The translations under genes were made by a program, and so were the position numbers. 64,000 nt of DNA from an uncultured Oscillospiraceae bacterium (lineage in GTDB: Bacteria > Bacillota > Clostridia > Oscillospirales > Oscillospiraceae), in NCBI GenBank assembly GCA_934646005.1, contig CAKUED010000008.1:1-64000 (forward strand). Reading direction: 5' to 3'. Shown in pieces: positions 1-7,632 of this stretch. The notes beneath the pieces are model-generated. The model had not been told where the DNA came from and searched no databases. It saw only the letters and a list, made by a program, of their open reading frames with translations. Position 1 is the stretch's first letter, and the number at the start of each line of letters is the position of its first letter.

Positions 1-199
1 GATCGTCAAAAAATCCGCGCCGTATGACGCGGAGGAGGGCTGCCTGTCTCTGACCGGCACGCGGAAAACGAAGCGCTACCAGAGCATCAGGGTGCAGTGG
101 CAGAACGAGCAGTTCCAGACGCGCATCAAGACGTTCACCGGCTGGACGGCGCAGATCATTCAGCATGAGATCGACCATTGCGAGGGGATCATTATATGA
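1..199 (+). CDS. def: Peptide deformylase, C-terminal part (5' end outside window)
   Basis: Only the last 65 codons are in the window, read from base 2 to the TGA at 197-199. The fragment contains the deformylase signature EEGCLSL, which holds the metal-binding cysteine, and the metal-binding helix QHEIDHCEG (HExxH type), followed directly by the C-terminus. Deformylase removes the formyl group from the N-terminal methionine of new proteins. The protein stops about ten residues after HExxH, so it is a short-tailed type 2/3 form. The gene converges on a methyltransferase, with a hairpin terminator between them. Confidence 0.9.
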   Translation, partial: IVKKSAPYDAEEGCLSLTGTRKTKRYQSIRVQWQNEQFQTRIKTFTGWTAQIIQHEIDHCEGIII

Positions 200-308
200 T
201 TTTAAGGCGCTGTGAGAAAGCGTAAATGATACGAAACATCCAGATGCTCTGGACGCGGCAGGTACAGTCCTGAACACAAAAGAGTTATAGAATGCCAAAA
301 AACAATCG

Positions 309-341
309 CAGCCGCCCGGTGTTTCGGGCGGCTGTCGTTCT
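309..341. terminator. Rho-independent terminator after def
   Basis: A perfect 10-bp stem (309-318 with 325-334) and a 6-base loop are followed by TCGTTCTGTTTT. It lies between the convergent def and methyltransferase genes and probably serves def. Confidence 0.75.
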
Positions 342-363
342 GTTTTGAAATAATCAGTCCGCG

Positions 364-1017
364 TCACTTCACGCAGTGAAAGTACGCCATTGAGCCATCG
401 ATGTGGATGTCGGTTTCTTTGTACAGGCTCTGCAAGATCGCGCGGAGCTCTTCTTCTGTTTGAAACGGCGGGGTGAACCAGCCTTTTTTGGCGAGGACGG
501 TTTGGACCAGCCAGTCTGTGCGCTTGGACTTCCCTTTGATATAAAAGCAGGCGATGAAGTCGCCGCCCGGTTTCAGGACGCGCCACGTTTCCTGAAATGC
601 TTTCTGCTTATCGGGGAACGCGTGGAAGCCGTTCATGCTGACGACGGTGTCGAACGCTTCGTCCGCCATCGGCAGATTTCCGACATCGCCCTGCACGCAC
701 TGGATGTGCGCATAGCCGCCCAGCCGCTTTTCCGCCTGCGCGAGCATATCCGTGCTGTAATCCAGACAGGTGATGCGCGCGCGGGTCAGCCGCACCCATT
801 TGCGCTCGGTAAACACCGCCGTCCCGACCGGGACGTCGAGCAGCGCGCCCGCAAAATCGTCGGGAATATACGACAGGACCTTGCGCGCGATCTCCCGGTC
901 GTCCGTGCCGCTCCAAAGCAGCTTGATGTACAGCCGGCTAAAAAAGTTCCCCTGCGTGAGAACGTCGTCATAGATATTTTTGGACGCCTCGTAGGCGGTT
1001 TGAATTTTATCTGCCAT
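364..1017 (-). CDS. Class I SAM-dependent methyltransferase
   Basis: The 217-residue protein has the layout of the Methyltransferase_11 family. Motif I is LLDVPVGTAVF (about residues 59-69), the acidic end of strand 2 is CLDYS (about 84-88), motif II is GDVGNLPMADEAFDTVV, and the motif III area is RVLKPGGDFIACF. It should transfer a methyl group from S-adenosylmethionine to a small molecule. Nothing in the sequence identifies the substrate. Motif I has VPVGTA where ExGxGTG is usual, so the glycine loop is slightly degenerate, as in many UbiE-like enzymes. The gene sits alone, 13 bp downstream of an XRE regulator on the same strand, so the two may share a transcript. Confidence 0.85.
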   Translation of the reverse strand: MADKIQTAYEASKNIYDDVLTQGNFFSRLYIKLLWSGTDDREIARKVLSYIPDDFAGALLDVPVGTAVFTERKWVRLTRARITCLDYSTDMLAQAEKRLGGYAHIQCVQGDVGNLPMADEAFDTVVSMNGFHAFPDKQKAFQETWRVLKPGGDFIACFYIKGKSKRTDWLVQTVLAKKGWFTPPFQTEEELRAILQSLYKETDIHIDGSMAYFHCVK

Positions 1018-1030
1018 GTGCTTCAGTCCT

Positions 1031-1261
1031 CTACTTCATACGCTCACGCAGAGAGCGTCCGCTGTTGTTAGTCCTGCCAAGAATATAATCTGTCGTCACG
1101 CCGTAAAAATCCGCCAGGCGCAGCAGATGGGTCACCGGGATGGTCTGAAATCCACGCTCGTAGCGGGAATAGACAGTCTGGCTGATCCCCAAATACTCTG
1201 CTATATCCTCCTGCCGCAGGTCTTTGTCCTCACGCAAATCTCGAAGCCTTTGAAAATACAT
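1031..1261 (-). CDS. XRE-family helix-turn-helix regulator
   Basis: The start is placed at the ATG at 1261 because GGAGA lies just upstream; an open frame continues to 1333 but would run through the operator region. The 76-residue protein is almost entirely one Cro/CI-type helix-turn-helix (LREDKDLRQEDIAEYLGISQ, then TVYSRYERG), ending with LADFYGVTTDYILGRT, the usual end of this fold. It is divergent from a small gene at 1365, and the 103-bp region between them carries two inverted repeats that may be its operators. It is likely to repress itself and perhaps its neighbour. Confidence 0.85.
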   Translation of the reverse strand: MYFQRLRDLREDKDLRQEDIAEYLGISQTVYSRYERGFQTIPVTHLLRLADFYGVTTDYILGRTNNSGRSLRERMK

Positions 1262-1276
1262 ATCGCAGTTTCTCCT

Positions 1277-1349
1277 ATAGTACCAATAGATACTATTGAC
1301 GATACTGCGTGAATAGATTAAAATGGTTGGCACAGTACTAATAAGTACT
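1277..1349. promoter_or_regulatory. Candidate operators between divergent genes
   Basis: Two inverted repeats built on the same core lie between the XRE gene and the small gene. One is ATAGTA-8 nt-TACTAT (1277-1296). The other is AGTACT-AATA-AGTACT (1334-1349). A further GATACTATG overlaps the start at 1365. Their shared TAGTAY element fits a dimeric XRE repressor; this is inference from position and symmetry. Confidence 0.5.
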
Positions 1350-1364
1350 ACGTGGAGGGATACT

Positions 1365-1613
1365 ATGACACTATATCAGGAAATTCTTGTTCACCTGCTC
1401 GAAAATCAGCAGATCGAGGTGCACATTCCGGCGCTCCAGCCGGACGCGCTCGAACGCATTATGGAATCTGTATGCTATCAGACGCTTCAAAAGATTTTCG
1501 AAATCGTGCATGACGAAAGCCTTGACGATGCGGCTTGTTTTCAGCGCATTGAGGAGATCATCTGCGCCTATGAAGCAATTGGCTCTAATGGCGGAAGCCG
1601 CCACGACTTTTAG
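1365..1613 (+). CDS. Small conserved hypothetical protein
   Basis: The ATG at 1365 is preceded by GTGGAGGG. The predicted 82-residue protein is acidic, mostly helical and soluble (HIPALQPDALERIMESVCYQTLQKIFEIV), with no signal peptide or membrane segment. It resembles the small proteins of unknown role often found next to XRE regulators in Clostridia, but I do not recognise a named family. Divergence from the XRE gene, with shared inverted repeats, suggests control by that regulator. Confidence 0.6.
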   Translation: MTLYQEILVHLLENQQIEVHIPALQPDALERIMESVCYQTLQKIFEIVHDESLDDAACFQRIEEIICAYEAIGSNGGSRHDF

Positions 1614-1629
1614 CCTCCTTTACGCTTAA

Positions 1630-1662
1630 ACCGTTGGGACATTGCCCCAACGGTCACTCTTT
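1630..1662. terminator. Hairpin between convergent genes
   Basis: A 9-bp stem (ACCGTTGGG/CCCAACGGT, 1630-1638 and 1646-1654) is followed by a weak CACTCTTTGTT tract. It lies between the + strand small gene and the - strand ATC-hydrolase-like gene. Confidence 0.55.
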
Positions 1663-2277
1663 GTTGCCCGTTATGAAATAACCGCAGTATTCGCCGCCGA
1701 GGGCTTCGGTCTGCGTGCGGATGAGGCGCGTGTGCATTACCTCCGCGAGGTAGTGGTCGGTCTTGCAGAGATATGGCAGCAGCGCCTCGTAGCCGTGCTC
1801 GCGCGCGTGTTTGGCGATGGGGCAGCCGATGAGGTGAAAGCAGAAGCCCTCCGTGCGGCGGTCCGAGTTGAGCTCGGCCTGCCACGCGTCGCGCCACTCG
1901 CCGCGCGCCTGATACTCTTTGAGCATGCGATTATAGTTTACATAAGTCTTTTCAAACAGGCGGTGCGCCCTCGTCGTCCGATTTCCGTTGACGAGCGCGC
2001 CGAGGAATTTGAGCCGTTCGGCCGCGCGGCGCTTGATCTCCAGCAGCGCTTCGCCGTCCAGCCGGTGGTCGCTCGCCTCGTAAAAGGTGAGGATCGTGAG
2101 CCAGTCGAGCAGATTCTTCGCCATCAGATTTTCGCCGACGTCGGGCATCTGCGTCAAAAATTCGCGGTACTTTGTGTCCGCTTTCTGAAAAATCGCCGCA
2201 GCCTCCTGCGGATACCGCTCCCGGCAGTAGCACTCATATGGCTTTGCGTATTGCGATTTTGCGTAAGCCCGTTTCAT
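1654..2277 (-). CDS. L-2-amino-thiazoline-4-carboxylate hydrolase family protein
   Basis: The 207-residue protein matches the ATC-hydrolase family (PF14196 type). Its C-terminal half holds the family block FHLIGCPIAKHAREHG ... PYLCKTDHYLAEVM ... LIRTQTEALGG.YCGY, with conserved Cys, Asp and Arg. In Pseudomonas the founding enzyme opens the thiazoline ring during L-cysteine formation. In Clostridia the family is widespread and its substrate is unknown, so the name is a family label rather than a proven reaction. No signal peptide or membrane segment is seen. The gene stands alone behind its own promoter region. Confidence 0.75.
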   Translation of the reverse strand: MKRAYAKSQYAKPYECYCRERYPQEAAAIFQKADTKYREFLTQMPDVGENLMAKNLLDWLTILTFYEASDHRLDGEALLEIKRRAAERLKFLGALVNGNRTTRAHRLFEKTYVNYNRMLKEYQARGEWRDAWQAELNSDRRTEGFCFHLIGCPIAKHAREHGYEALLPYLCKTDHYLAEVMHTRLIRTQTEALGGEYCGYFITGNKE

Positions 2278-2391
2278 GGCGTTCCCCTACCCTTGTCGTC
2301 TGCTTGTTTTCTGTTTCCAAAGTGCCGTTAAGTTACTCTAACTAATACTGCTTACATGGTAGCAAACCCGCTCTCCCCTGTCAAACCGCAC

Positions 2392-2437
2392 AAAAAATCC
2401 GGCGGGGAGCGCAAAAGCACTCCCCGCCGGATTTTTT
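2392..2437. terminator. Strong bidirectional terminator
   Basis: A long perfect stem (AATCCGGCGGGGAG.../...CTCCCCGCCGGATT) with an AAAAAA tract on the left and TTTTTT on the right can stop transcription from either side. On the minus strand it ends recQ. Confidence 0.85.
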
Positions 2438-2459
2438 GTGAAGTTGGTCTGCTGCGGTC

Positions 2460-4289
2460 TTAAACATCCAGCGCCTCCTGATAGCCGTTCAGCAGGCTGA
2501 GGAATGCCTCGCCGTAGAGGTTGGCTTTGTAATTTCCGACGCCGGAGACCTCTAGAAATTCCTCCATGGTCGTGGGGTGTTTGGCTGCCATGTCGCGGAG
2601 GGTGGCGTTGGAAAAGACGATGTATGCGGGGATGTGCTCGTGCTCGGCAATTTGCAGGCGCAGCGCTTTCAGCGCCTCGAAGAGCGCGTCGTCCGGCGCG
2701 GGGGCTTTGGCGGCGCGGCGCTTGGGCTTGGGCGCGCTGCGCACCAGAATGCGCACCGGCTCGTCGTAAAACAGCACGTCCCGCGCGCGGTCGGTCAGGG
2801 TGAGCGCGCCGCCCTTGGCGGTCTCCCGCAGATAACCAGCCGCCTCCAACTGCGCCACCAGTTCGCGCAGCTCGCCGCGCGGCGTGTCGTGCAGAAGGTC
2901 ATACGTCGAGATCGTGTCCAGCCCCAGCGTGAGGATGCGCCGGTCACGGCTGCCGCGGAGCGTGCGCACCAGCAGCGCCGCGCCGACGGGGTAGCCGATG
3001 TGGTCCTGAATGCGGCGGACGCAGGAGAGGATCATTTTTGCCTGCGTGGTCACGTCCCGCTCGGTCACGACGGCGTCGCAGTTGCCGCAGTGCCCGCAGC
3101 GCCCGGCGTGCGGCTCGCCGAAATATGACAGGATATACCCGCGCAGGCAGGCGGTCGTCCTGCAATAGCCGACCATCTGATTCAGCCGCAGCAGGTCGCG
3201 CTCCACAAGCTGCCGGCGCTCACGCTCGGTCAGCTCGTCATTCGTGCCGGAATGCTCGATGAGATATTTTGCCGTGCGCACGTCGCTCGCAGAATAGAGC
3301 AAAATGCACTCCGCGTCCGTGCCGTCGCGTCCGGCGCGTCCTGCCTCCTGATAATACGCCTCCATGCTCTGCGGCATATTGTAGTGCAGGACATAGGCGA
3401 CGTTCGACTTGTCGATGCCCATGCCGAACGCATTCGTCGCCACGATCACAGGGCAGCGGTCGTAAGCAAAATCATCCTGATTCTCGCGCCGCTCCTCATC
3501 GGAGAGACCGGCGTGATAGCGCGTCGCGGCGACGCCGTGATCCTGTAACATCTGGCAGACCTTTTCGACGTCCTTGCGCGTTGAGCAGTAGATGACGCCG
3601 CTTTTGCCCGCGCGCGCTTCGACCAGACTCAGCAGCACCGGCTCTTTCTTCTGCGGCGTTAAGACCTCAAAGCGCAGATTCGGACGGTCAAAGCACGTCA
3701 CGACGCACACCGGGTCGCGCAGCGCCAGAATACGCGCAATGTCCTCGCGCACCTGCGCCGTCGCCGTGGCGGTGAACGCCGAGACGACGGGGCGGCGATC
3801 CAGCGCGTTCAGAAAATCGACGATTTTTAAGTAGCTCGGGCGAAAATCCTGCCCCCACTGCGAAATGCAGTGCGCTTCATCCACCGCCAAAATCGAAATG
3901 TCCAGCGCCTGCGCCGTGTGCAGAAAGCCCTCCGCCGCCAGCCGCTCCGGCGCGACGTAGACGATCTTATACCTGCCCGCCAGCAGGTTTTTGTACACTG
4001 CGCGAATCTGCTCCGGCGTGAGGGAGCTGTTGATATACGCCGCCGGAACGCCCGCCTTTTTGAGCGCCGCGACCTGATCCTTCATCAGCGCGATGAGCGG
4101 CGAGACGACGAGCGTGATACCGCCGGACAGCAGCGCCGGGATCTGATAGCACAGGCTCTTGCCGCCGCCCGTGGGCATAATGCCGAGTGCGTCGCGCCCC
4201 GCGAGCTGCGCGTCGATCAGTGCCTCCTGCCCGCCGCGAAACGCCGCGTAGCCGAACACCTGCGCCAGCACCTCATGCTTGCGGTCCAT
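2460..4289 (-). CDS. recQ: ATP-dependent DNA helicase RecQ
   Basis: The start is set at the ATG at 4289 (MDRKHEVL), preceded by AAAGGGGAGGGG; the frame extends 22 codons further without supporting signals. The 609-residue protein carries the whole RecQ layout. It has Walker A (GIMPTGGGKSLCYQ), the DEAH box with the RecQ-specific aromatic loop (DEAHCISQWGQDFRPSY), helicase motifs IV-VI (GVIYCSTRKDVE, YYQEAGRAGRDG), a zinc-binding segment with four cysteines (C..RGY..YFGE..CGHCGNC), a winged-helix RQC region and a C-terminal HRDC domain. It unwinds DNA 3' to 5' in recombination and fork repair. It stands as a single-gene unit. Confidence 0.95.
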   Translation of the reverse strand: MDRKHEVLAQVFGYAAFRGGQEALIDAQLAGRDALGIMPTGGGKSLCYQIPALLSGGITLVVSPLIALMKDQVAALKKAGVPAAYINSSLTPEQIRAVYKNLLAGRYKIVYVAPERLAAEGFLHTAQALDISILAVDEAHCISQWGQDFRPSYLKIVDFLNALDRRPVVSAFTATATAQVREDIARILALRDPVCVVTCFDRPNLRFEVLTPQKKEPVLLSLVEARAGKSGVIYCSTRKDVEKVCQMLQDHGVAATRYHAGLSDEERRENQDDFAYDRCPVIVATNAFGMGIDKSNVAYVLHYNMPQSMEAYYQEAGRAGRDGTDAECILLYSASDVRTAKYLIEHSGTNDELTERERRQLVERDLLRLNQMVGYCRTTACLRGYILSYFGEPHAGRCGHCGNCDAVVTERDVTTQAKMILSCVRRIQDHIGYPVGAALLVRTLRGSRDRRILTLGLDTISTYDLLHDTPRGELRELVAQLEAAGYLRETAKGGALTLTDRARDVLFYDEPVRILVRSAPKPKRRAAKAPAPDDALFEALKALRLQIAEHEHIPAYIVFSNATLRDMAAKHPTTMEEFLEVSGVGNYKANLYGEAFLSLLNGYQEALDV

Positions 4290-4373
4290 GCTGCCCCTCC
4301 CCTTTCGCGCGGTTTTTCTGCTATCCAGTATACTCCCCTTCGAGGGCGCAGGCAAGAGCGTTCTGATGAGGTT

Positions 4374-4467
4374 ATAAAAAATTATACATTTATAGAATTA
4401 CATCTTGACAGGCTTCCAAATCAGTGATATAAAAAATTATGCAGAAATAGAATTACATCTTGGAGGG
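4374..4467 (+). promoter_or_regulatory. 39-bp direct repeat that builds the ridA promoter
   Basis: Two near-identical 39-bp copies start at 4374 and 4429 (55-bp period); the last 16 bases compared (ATAGAATTACATCTTG) are identical. TTGACA at 4405-4410 lies at the end of copy 1. TATAAA at 4428-4433 lies at the start of copy 2. The 17-bp spacing makes a consensus sigma-A promoter across the two copies. Copy 2 ends in the GGAGGG ribosome binding site of the next gene. Confidence 0.75.
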
Positions 4468-4471
4468 TGCT

Positions 4472-4867
4472 ATGAAAGCTGTTACACTTCAAACGAGCGG
4501 CGAAAACCGCGGGCATTATATGCCGGGGATGATCGCGGGCGGGATGCTGTATATCTCCGGGCAGCTCTCACTGGACCCGGGGACGCGCAAGGTCACGGAG
4601 GGCGGCATCCGCGAGCATATGCGGCAGGCATTGGCGAATCTGGACGCGGTGCTGCGCGCCGCAGGCGTGACGCGCGAGGACGTTGTGCAGTGCCGGGTGT
4701 ACATCGCGGGCATCGGCGGCTGGGACGACGCGAACGACGAATATCGGAACTTCTTCGGCGACCACAAGCCTGCCCGCATCATCGTATCCACACAGGAACT
4801 GCATTTCGGCTGTCTGGTCGAGATCGAAGCCGTCGCCGAGTGCGCGCAGAAAGGAGCAGAATCATGA
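4472..4867 (+). CDS. RidA family (YjgF/YER057c/UK114) protein
   Basis: The ATG at 4472 has GGAGGG five bases upstream. The 131-residue protein has the RidA fold signatures GHYMPGMIAGGMLYISGQLSLDP and NLDAVLRAAGVTREDVVQCRVYI, and ends in LVEIEAVAEC. RidA proteins hydrolyse reactive enamine/imine intermediates released by PLP enzymes. In place of the usual catalytic Arg of the C-terminal block (ARxxV) it has PARIIVSTQELHFGCLVEIEA, so the Arg may be kept at PARI. The next gene, a PLP enzyme that would make such intermediates, overlaps by 4 bp (ATGA), which ties the pair together. Confidence 0.85.
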   Translation: MKAVTLQTSGENRGHYMPGMIAGGMLYISGQLSLDPGTRKVTEGGIREHMRQALANLDAVLRAAGVTREDVVQCRVYIAGIGGWDDANDEYRNFFGDHKPARIIVSTQELHFGCLVEIEAVAECAQKGAES

Positions 4868-5976
4868 TCCAGTCCCCCTATTCGTATCTTGAAACGCCGA
4901 GCCTGCTGATCGACAACGACCGCGCGCTCGCCAATATCCAGATGATGCAGCATAAAGCGGACGCGCTGGGGTTAAAGCTGCGCCCGCACATCAAAACACA
5001 TCGGATGCCGTACTTTGCAAAGCTCCAGATGGAAGCCGGCGCGTGCGGCATCGCCTGCGCCAAGATCGGCGAGGCGGAGGTCATGGCGGATCACGGCATC
5101 GGTGATATTTTCATCGCCAACGAGGTCATCGGCGAGGATAAATATGAGCGCCTCAAGCGCCTGCACCGCCGCGTCCATGTGCGCATCGGCATCGACAACG
5201 AGGTGCAGCTCGCGCAGATGGAAAAGGTCTTTGCGACCGAGGCGCGCCCGCTGGAGGTGCAGATCGAATACGAGGTCGGCGAGGTGCGCACGGGCGTTAC
5301 AAATGACGAACAGCTCACGCGGCTCGTCGCCGCCATTCAGGCGTGCAGGCACGTTGTGTTAAAGGGCATTTTCTCGCACGAAGGGCACACCTACAAGGCG
5401 GCTTCCATCGCCGACTGCTGCGAAAAGGCGCAGGCGGCGTATGCCAAGACCGTGCGCGCGGCGGAGATCATCCGCGGCATGGGCGTGGAGCTCGACACCG
5501 TGAGCGTCGGCGCAACGCCGTCGGTGATGCATATGCAGAGCTTCCCCGGCATCACCGAGCTGCGGCTGGGGACGTATATTTTCTTTGACGTGGGGCAGTC
5601 CAACGCCATCGGCGATTTCAGCCGCTGCGCGGCGGCGGTGCTGGCGTCGGTCATCTCCAAGCCGCAGGGCGACCGCGTGGTGCTGGACACGGGCGCGAAG
5701 GCGCTCGTCTCGCAGAACCGCCCGACCGGCATCTGCGCCACGGCGGGCTTCGGCGCGATCAAGGGCGCGGAAGATATTACCATCGACGCGCTTTTTGACG
5801 AGCACGGCGTGCTGAACAGCCCGAAGTTCTGCGAGCAGGTCGCGGTCGGTGACAAGGTCGAGGTCATCCCCAGCCACGTCTGCCCGACGGTCAATCTGTA
5901 CGACACGGCGTATCTCGTCTCAAACGGCAAGGTCATCCGCACGCTCCCCATCGAGTGCCGCGGGCATTCCAAATAA
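4864..5976 (+). CDS. D-threonine aldolase / D-serine dehydratase-like PLP enzyme (alanine racemase-type fold)
   Basis: The 370-residue protein begins with ETPSLLIDNDRALANI and RPHIKTHRMP, where Lys in KTH is the expected PLP-binding lysine of the alanine-racemase N-terminal barrel. It continues with GEAEVMADHGIGDIFIANEV and SVGATPS (phosphate binding). The C-terminal domain ends with VEVIPSHVCPTVNLYD, whose His and Cys are the metal ligands of the DSD1 family. These enzymes cleave beta-hydroxy-D-amino acids or deaminate D-serine-like substrates. The start overlaps the RidA stop (ATGA), implying translational coupling. A strong terminator follows. The exact substrate is not visible. Confidence 0.85.
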   Translation: MIQSPYSYLETPSLLIDNDRALANIQMMQHKADALGLKLRPHIKTHRMPYFAKLQMEAGACGIACAKIGEAEVMADHGIGDIFIANEVIGEDKYERLKRLHRRVHVRIGIDNEVQLAQMEKVFATEARPLEVQIEYEVGEVRTGVTNDEQLTRLVAAIQACRHVVLKGIFSHEGHTYKAASIADCCEKAQAAYAKTVRAAEIIRGMGVELDTVSVGATPSVMHMQSFPGITELRLGTYIFFDVGQSNAIGDFSRCAAAVLASVISKPQGDRVVLDTGAKALVSQNRPTGICATAGFGAIKGAEDITIDALFDEHGVLNSPKFCEQVAVGDKVEVIPSHVCPTVNLYDTAYLVSNGKVIRTLPIECRGHSK

Positions 5977-5985
5977 GCGTATACA

Positions 5986-6017
5986 AAACCGCCCTCGGAG
6001 GACCGAGGGCGGTTTTT
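5986..6017. terminator. Rho-independent terminator after the RidA operon
   Basis: The stem ACCGCCCTCGG / CCGAGGGCGGT with loop AGGA is followed by TTTTT (6013-6017). It also lies at the 3' end of the convergent sirtuin gene. Confidence 0.85.
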
Positions 6018-6859
6018 CAGGCTTGCAGGTCGCGCAGGACGGCGGCGATGTCGGCGTTCAGGAAAATGGAGCGCTCCGGCGGCACATAGGACGTGTCCGG
6101 CTCGCCGAGATTTACGCAAGCATATGTCGCGCGCGGATTCTGCGCGGTCATGCGGCGGAAGGGATATTTGATGATGACCGGCGTGTTATACCCCACGCCG
6201 AGCTCCAAAAACAGCATCTTCTGACCCGCACGGGTGCGGAGGAAATTTTCGTACCGCTCCGCCGCGCGATGCCAGCCCTCGTCCTCCGCGAAGCGGTCGT
6301 CACAGCGGAGGTTCATCGTGAGGGGTCTGCCGCAGTGCGGGCAGCGCGGCACGAGCTCGGACAGAATTTTCATATCCGCCTGCCGCGCGACCATTTCGCG
6401 CACGGCGGCTTCGTTGTCAAACGTCTCCTGCCGGCACGGCGTGCTGCACTGAAACAGCCCATAGTCGCCCTGTGTGTAAAACAGGCGCTTTTTGTCAAAG
6501 CCCGCCTTCTGGAAGCAGTGGTCCACGTTCGTCGTGATGACAAAATAGTCCCTGCCGTCCACAAGCGCCAGCAGGTCGCGGTAGACCGGCTTCGGCGCGT
6601 CCTGATAGCGGTTGACATAAATATACCGGCTCCAATACGCCCAGTATTCCTCCGCCGTCGCATACGGGTAAAATCCGCCGGAATACATATCGGAAAATCC
6701 GTATTTCTCCGAAAAATCCGCAAAATAGCGCTCAAACCGCTCCCCGGAGTAGGTAAAGCCCGCCGCGGTGGACAGCCCCGCGCCCGCGCCGATCACGACG
6801 CAGTCGGCATCCCGAAGTGCCGCGCGCAGGCGCTCAAGCGTCGCCGAGTAGCTGCGCAT
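6017..6859 (-). CDS. Class M sirtuin (SirTM-type protein ADP-ribosyltransferase)
   Basis: The chosen ATG at 6859 has GGGAG four bases upstream and overlaps the end of the macrodomain gene by 26 bp. The 280-residue protein has the sirtuin NAD-binding start GAGAGLSTAAGF (residues 24-35), TTNVD (109-113) and zinc cysteines C138, C142, C173 and C176. Where classical sirtuins have the catalytic HG, this protein reads QGDYG (130-134). Loss of that His and linkage to a macrodomain mark class M sirtuins, which add ADP-ribose to a lipoylated GcvH-like carrier rather than deacetylate. The GcvH-L and lipoate ligase genes usual in the characterised operons are not nearby. Confidence 0.8.
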   Translation of the reverse strand: MRSYSATLERLRAALRDADCVVIGAGAGLSTAAGFTYSGERFERYFADFSEKYGFSDMYSGGFYPYATAEEYWAYWSRYIYVNRYQDAPKPVYRDLLALVDGRDYFVITTNVDHCFQKAGFDKKRLFYTQGDYGLFQCSTPCRQETFDNEAAVREMVARQADMKILSELVPRCPHCGRPLTMNLRCDDRFAEDEGWHRAAERYENFLRTRAGQKMLFLELGVGYNTPVIIKYPFRRMTAQNPRATYACVNLGEPDTSYVPPERSIFLNADIAAVLRDLQA

Positions 6860-7613
6860 AGAGCTCCCGGTCGAGGTCTTTGAATACATTGAAGATCACC
6901 TTCATTTCGCTGTCTGTCTCCGCCTTGTACTGCCGCACGGTCCGCACGGCGATCTGCGCCGCGCGGTCGTTCGGAAAGTGGAACACGCCCGTGGAGATGC
7001 AGCAGAAAGCGATACTTTTGACGCCGTGCGCCTCCGCAAGCTCCAGACACGCGCGGTAACAGGACGCGAGCAGGCGCTCGTCCTCCGGCGTGACGCGCCC
7101 GGTGACGATCGGTCCGACCGTGTGCAGGACATAGTCACACAGCAGATTATACGCCCGCGTGATCTTCGCCTGCCCCGTCGGCTCTTCGTGCCCCTGCCGC
7201 GCCATCAGCTCCGCGCAGTCCAGCCGGAGCTGCACGCCCGCGAACGTGTGGATGCAGTTGTCGATGCAGGCGTGGTTCGGCACATAGCAGCCGGTCATGC
7301 CGCTGTTCGCGGCGTTCACGATCGCGCCGCAGGCAAGGCGCGTGATGTCGCCCTGCCAGAGGTAGAGGTCGCCGTCCACCGGCGTCAGGTCCTCCACGCG
7401 CGTGATGCCGTCCTCCGCCAGCGCCTGCCGCAGATACGCGTCCTGCACCGTCAGAAATTCGGACGAAACGGGCTTTGGCGGGCGCACGTTCATCAGCGCG
7501 CGCAGCAGAATTTTCTGCCGCTGCGCGTCGTTCGGAACGTCCTGCTTCCGGCAGGACGGGCGCTCCGCCAGAAGCGCGTCGATCAAAAACCGTCTGCGTT
7601 CTGCCTGCGTCAT
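6834..7613 (-). CDS. Zinc-dependent macrodomain protein-ADP-ribose hydrolase
   Basis: The 259-residue protein has an N-terminal helical region (1-70) and a macrodomain. GDITRL (88-93) and AIVNAANSGMTGC (97-109) form the ADP-ribose site. C109, H114 and C116 in GCYVPNHAC match the zinc ligands of the Zn-Macro class found beside SirTM sirtuins. YVLHTVGPIV and CCISTGVFHFP are the later substrate loops. It should remove ADP-ribose placed by the sirtuin encoded immediately downstream with a 26-bp overlap. The start is the ATG at 7613. Confidence 0.9.
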   Translation of the reverse strand: MTQAERRRFLIDALLAERPSCRKQDVPNDAQRQKILLRALMNVRPPKPVSSEFLTVQDAYLRQALAEDGITRVEDLTPVDGDLYLWQGDITRLACGAIVNAANSGMTGCYVPNHACIDNCIHTFAGVQLRLDCAELMARQGHEEPTGQAKITRAYNLLCDYVLHTVGPIVTGRVTPEDERLLASCYRACLELAEAHGVKSIAFCCISTGVFHFPNDRAAQIAVRTVRQYKAETDSEMKVIFNVFKDLDRELYAQLLGDA

Positions 7614-7632
7614 AAAAATGCCTCCTGCGGTC

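Noticed and set aside
4405..4863. Extended N-terminus for the D-threonine-aldolase-like gene
   Set aside because: The extension overlaps the RidA gene in another frame; the ATG at 4864 overlaps the RidA stop as ATGA and begins the conserved protein.
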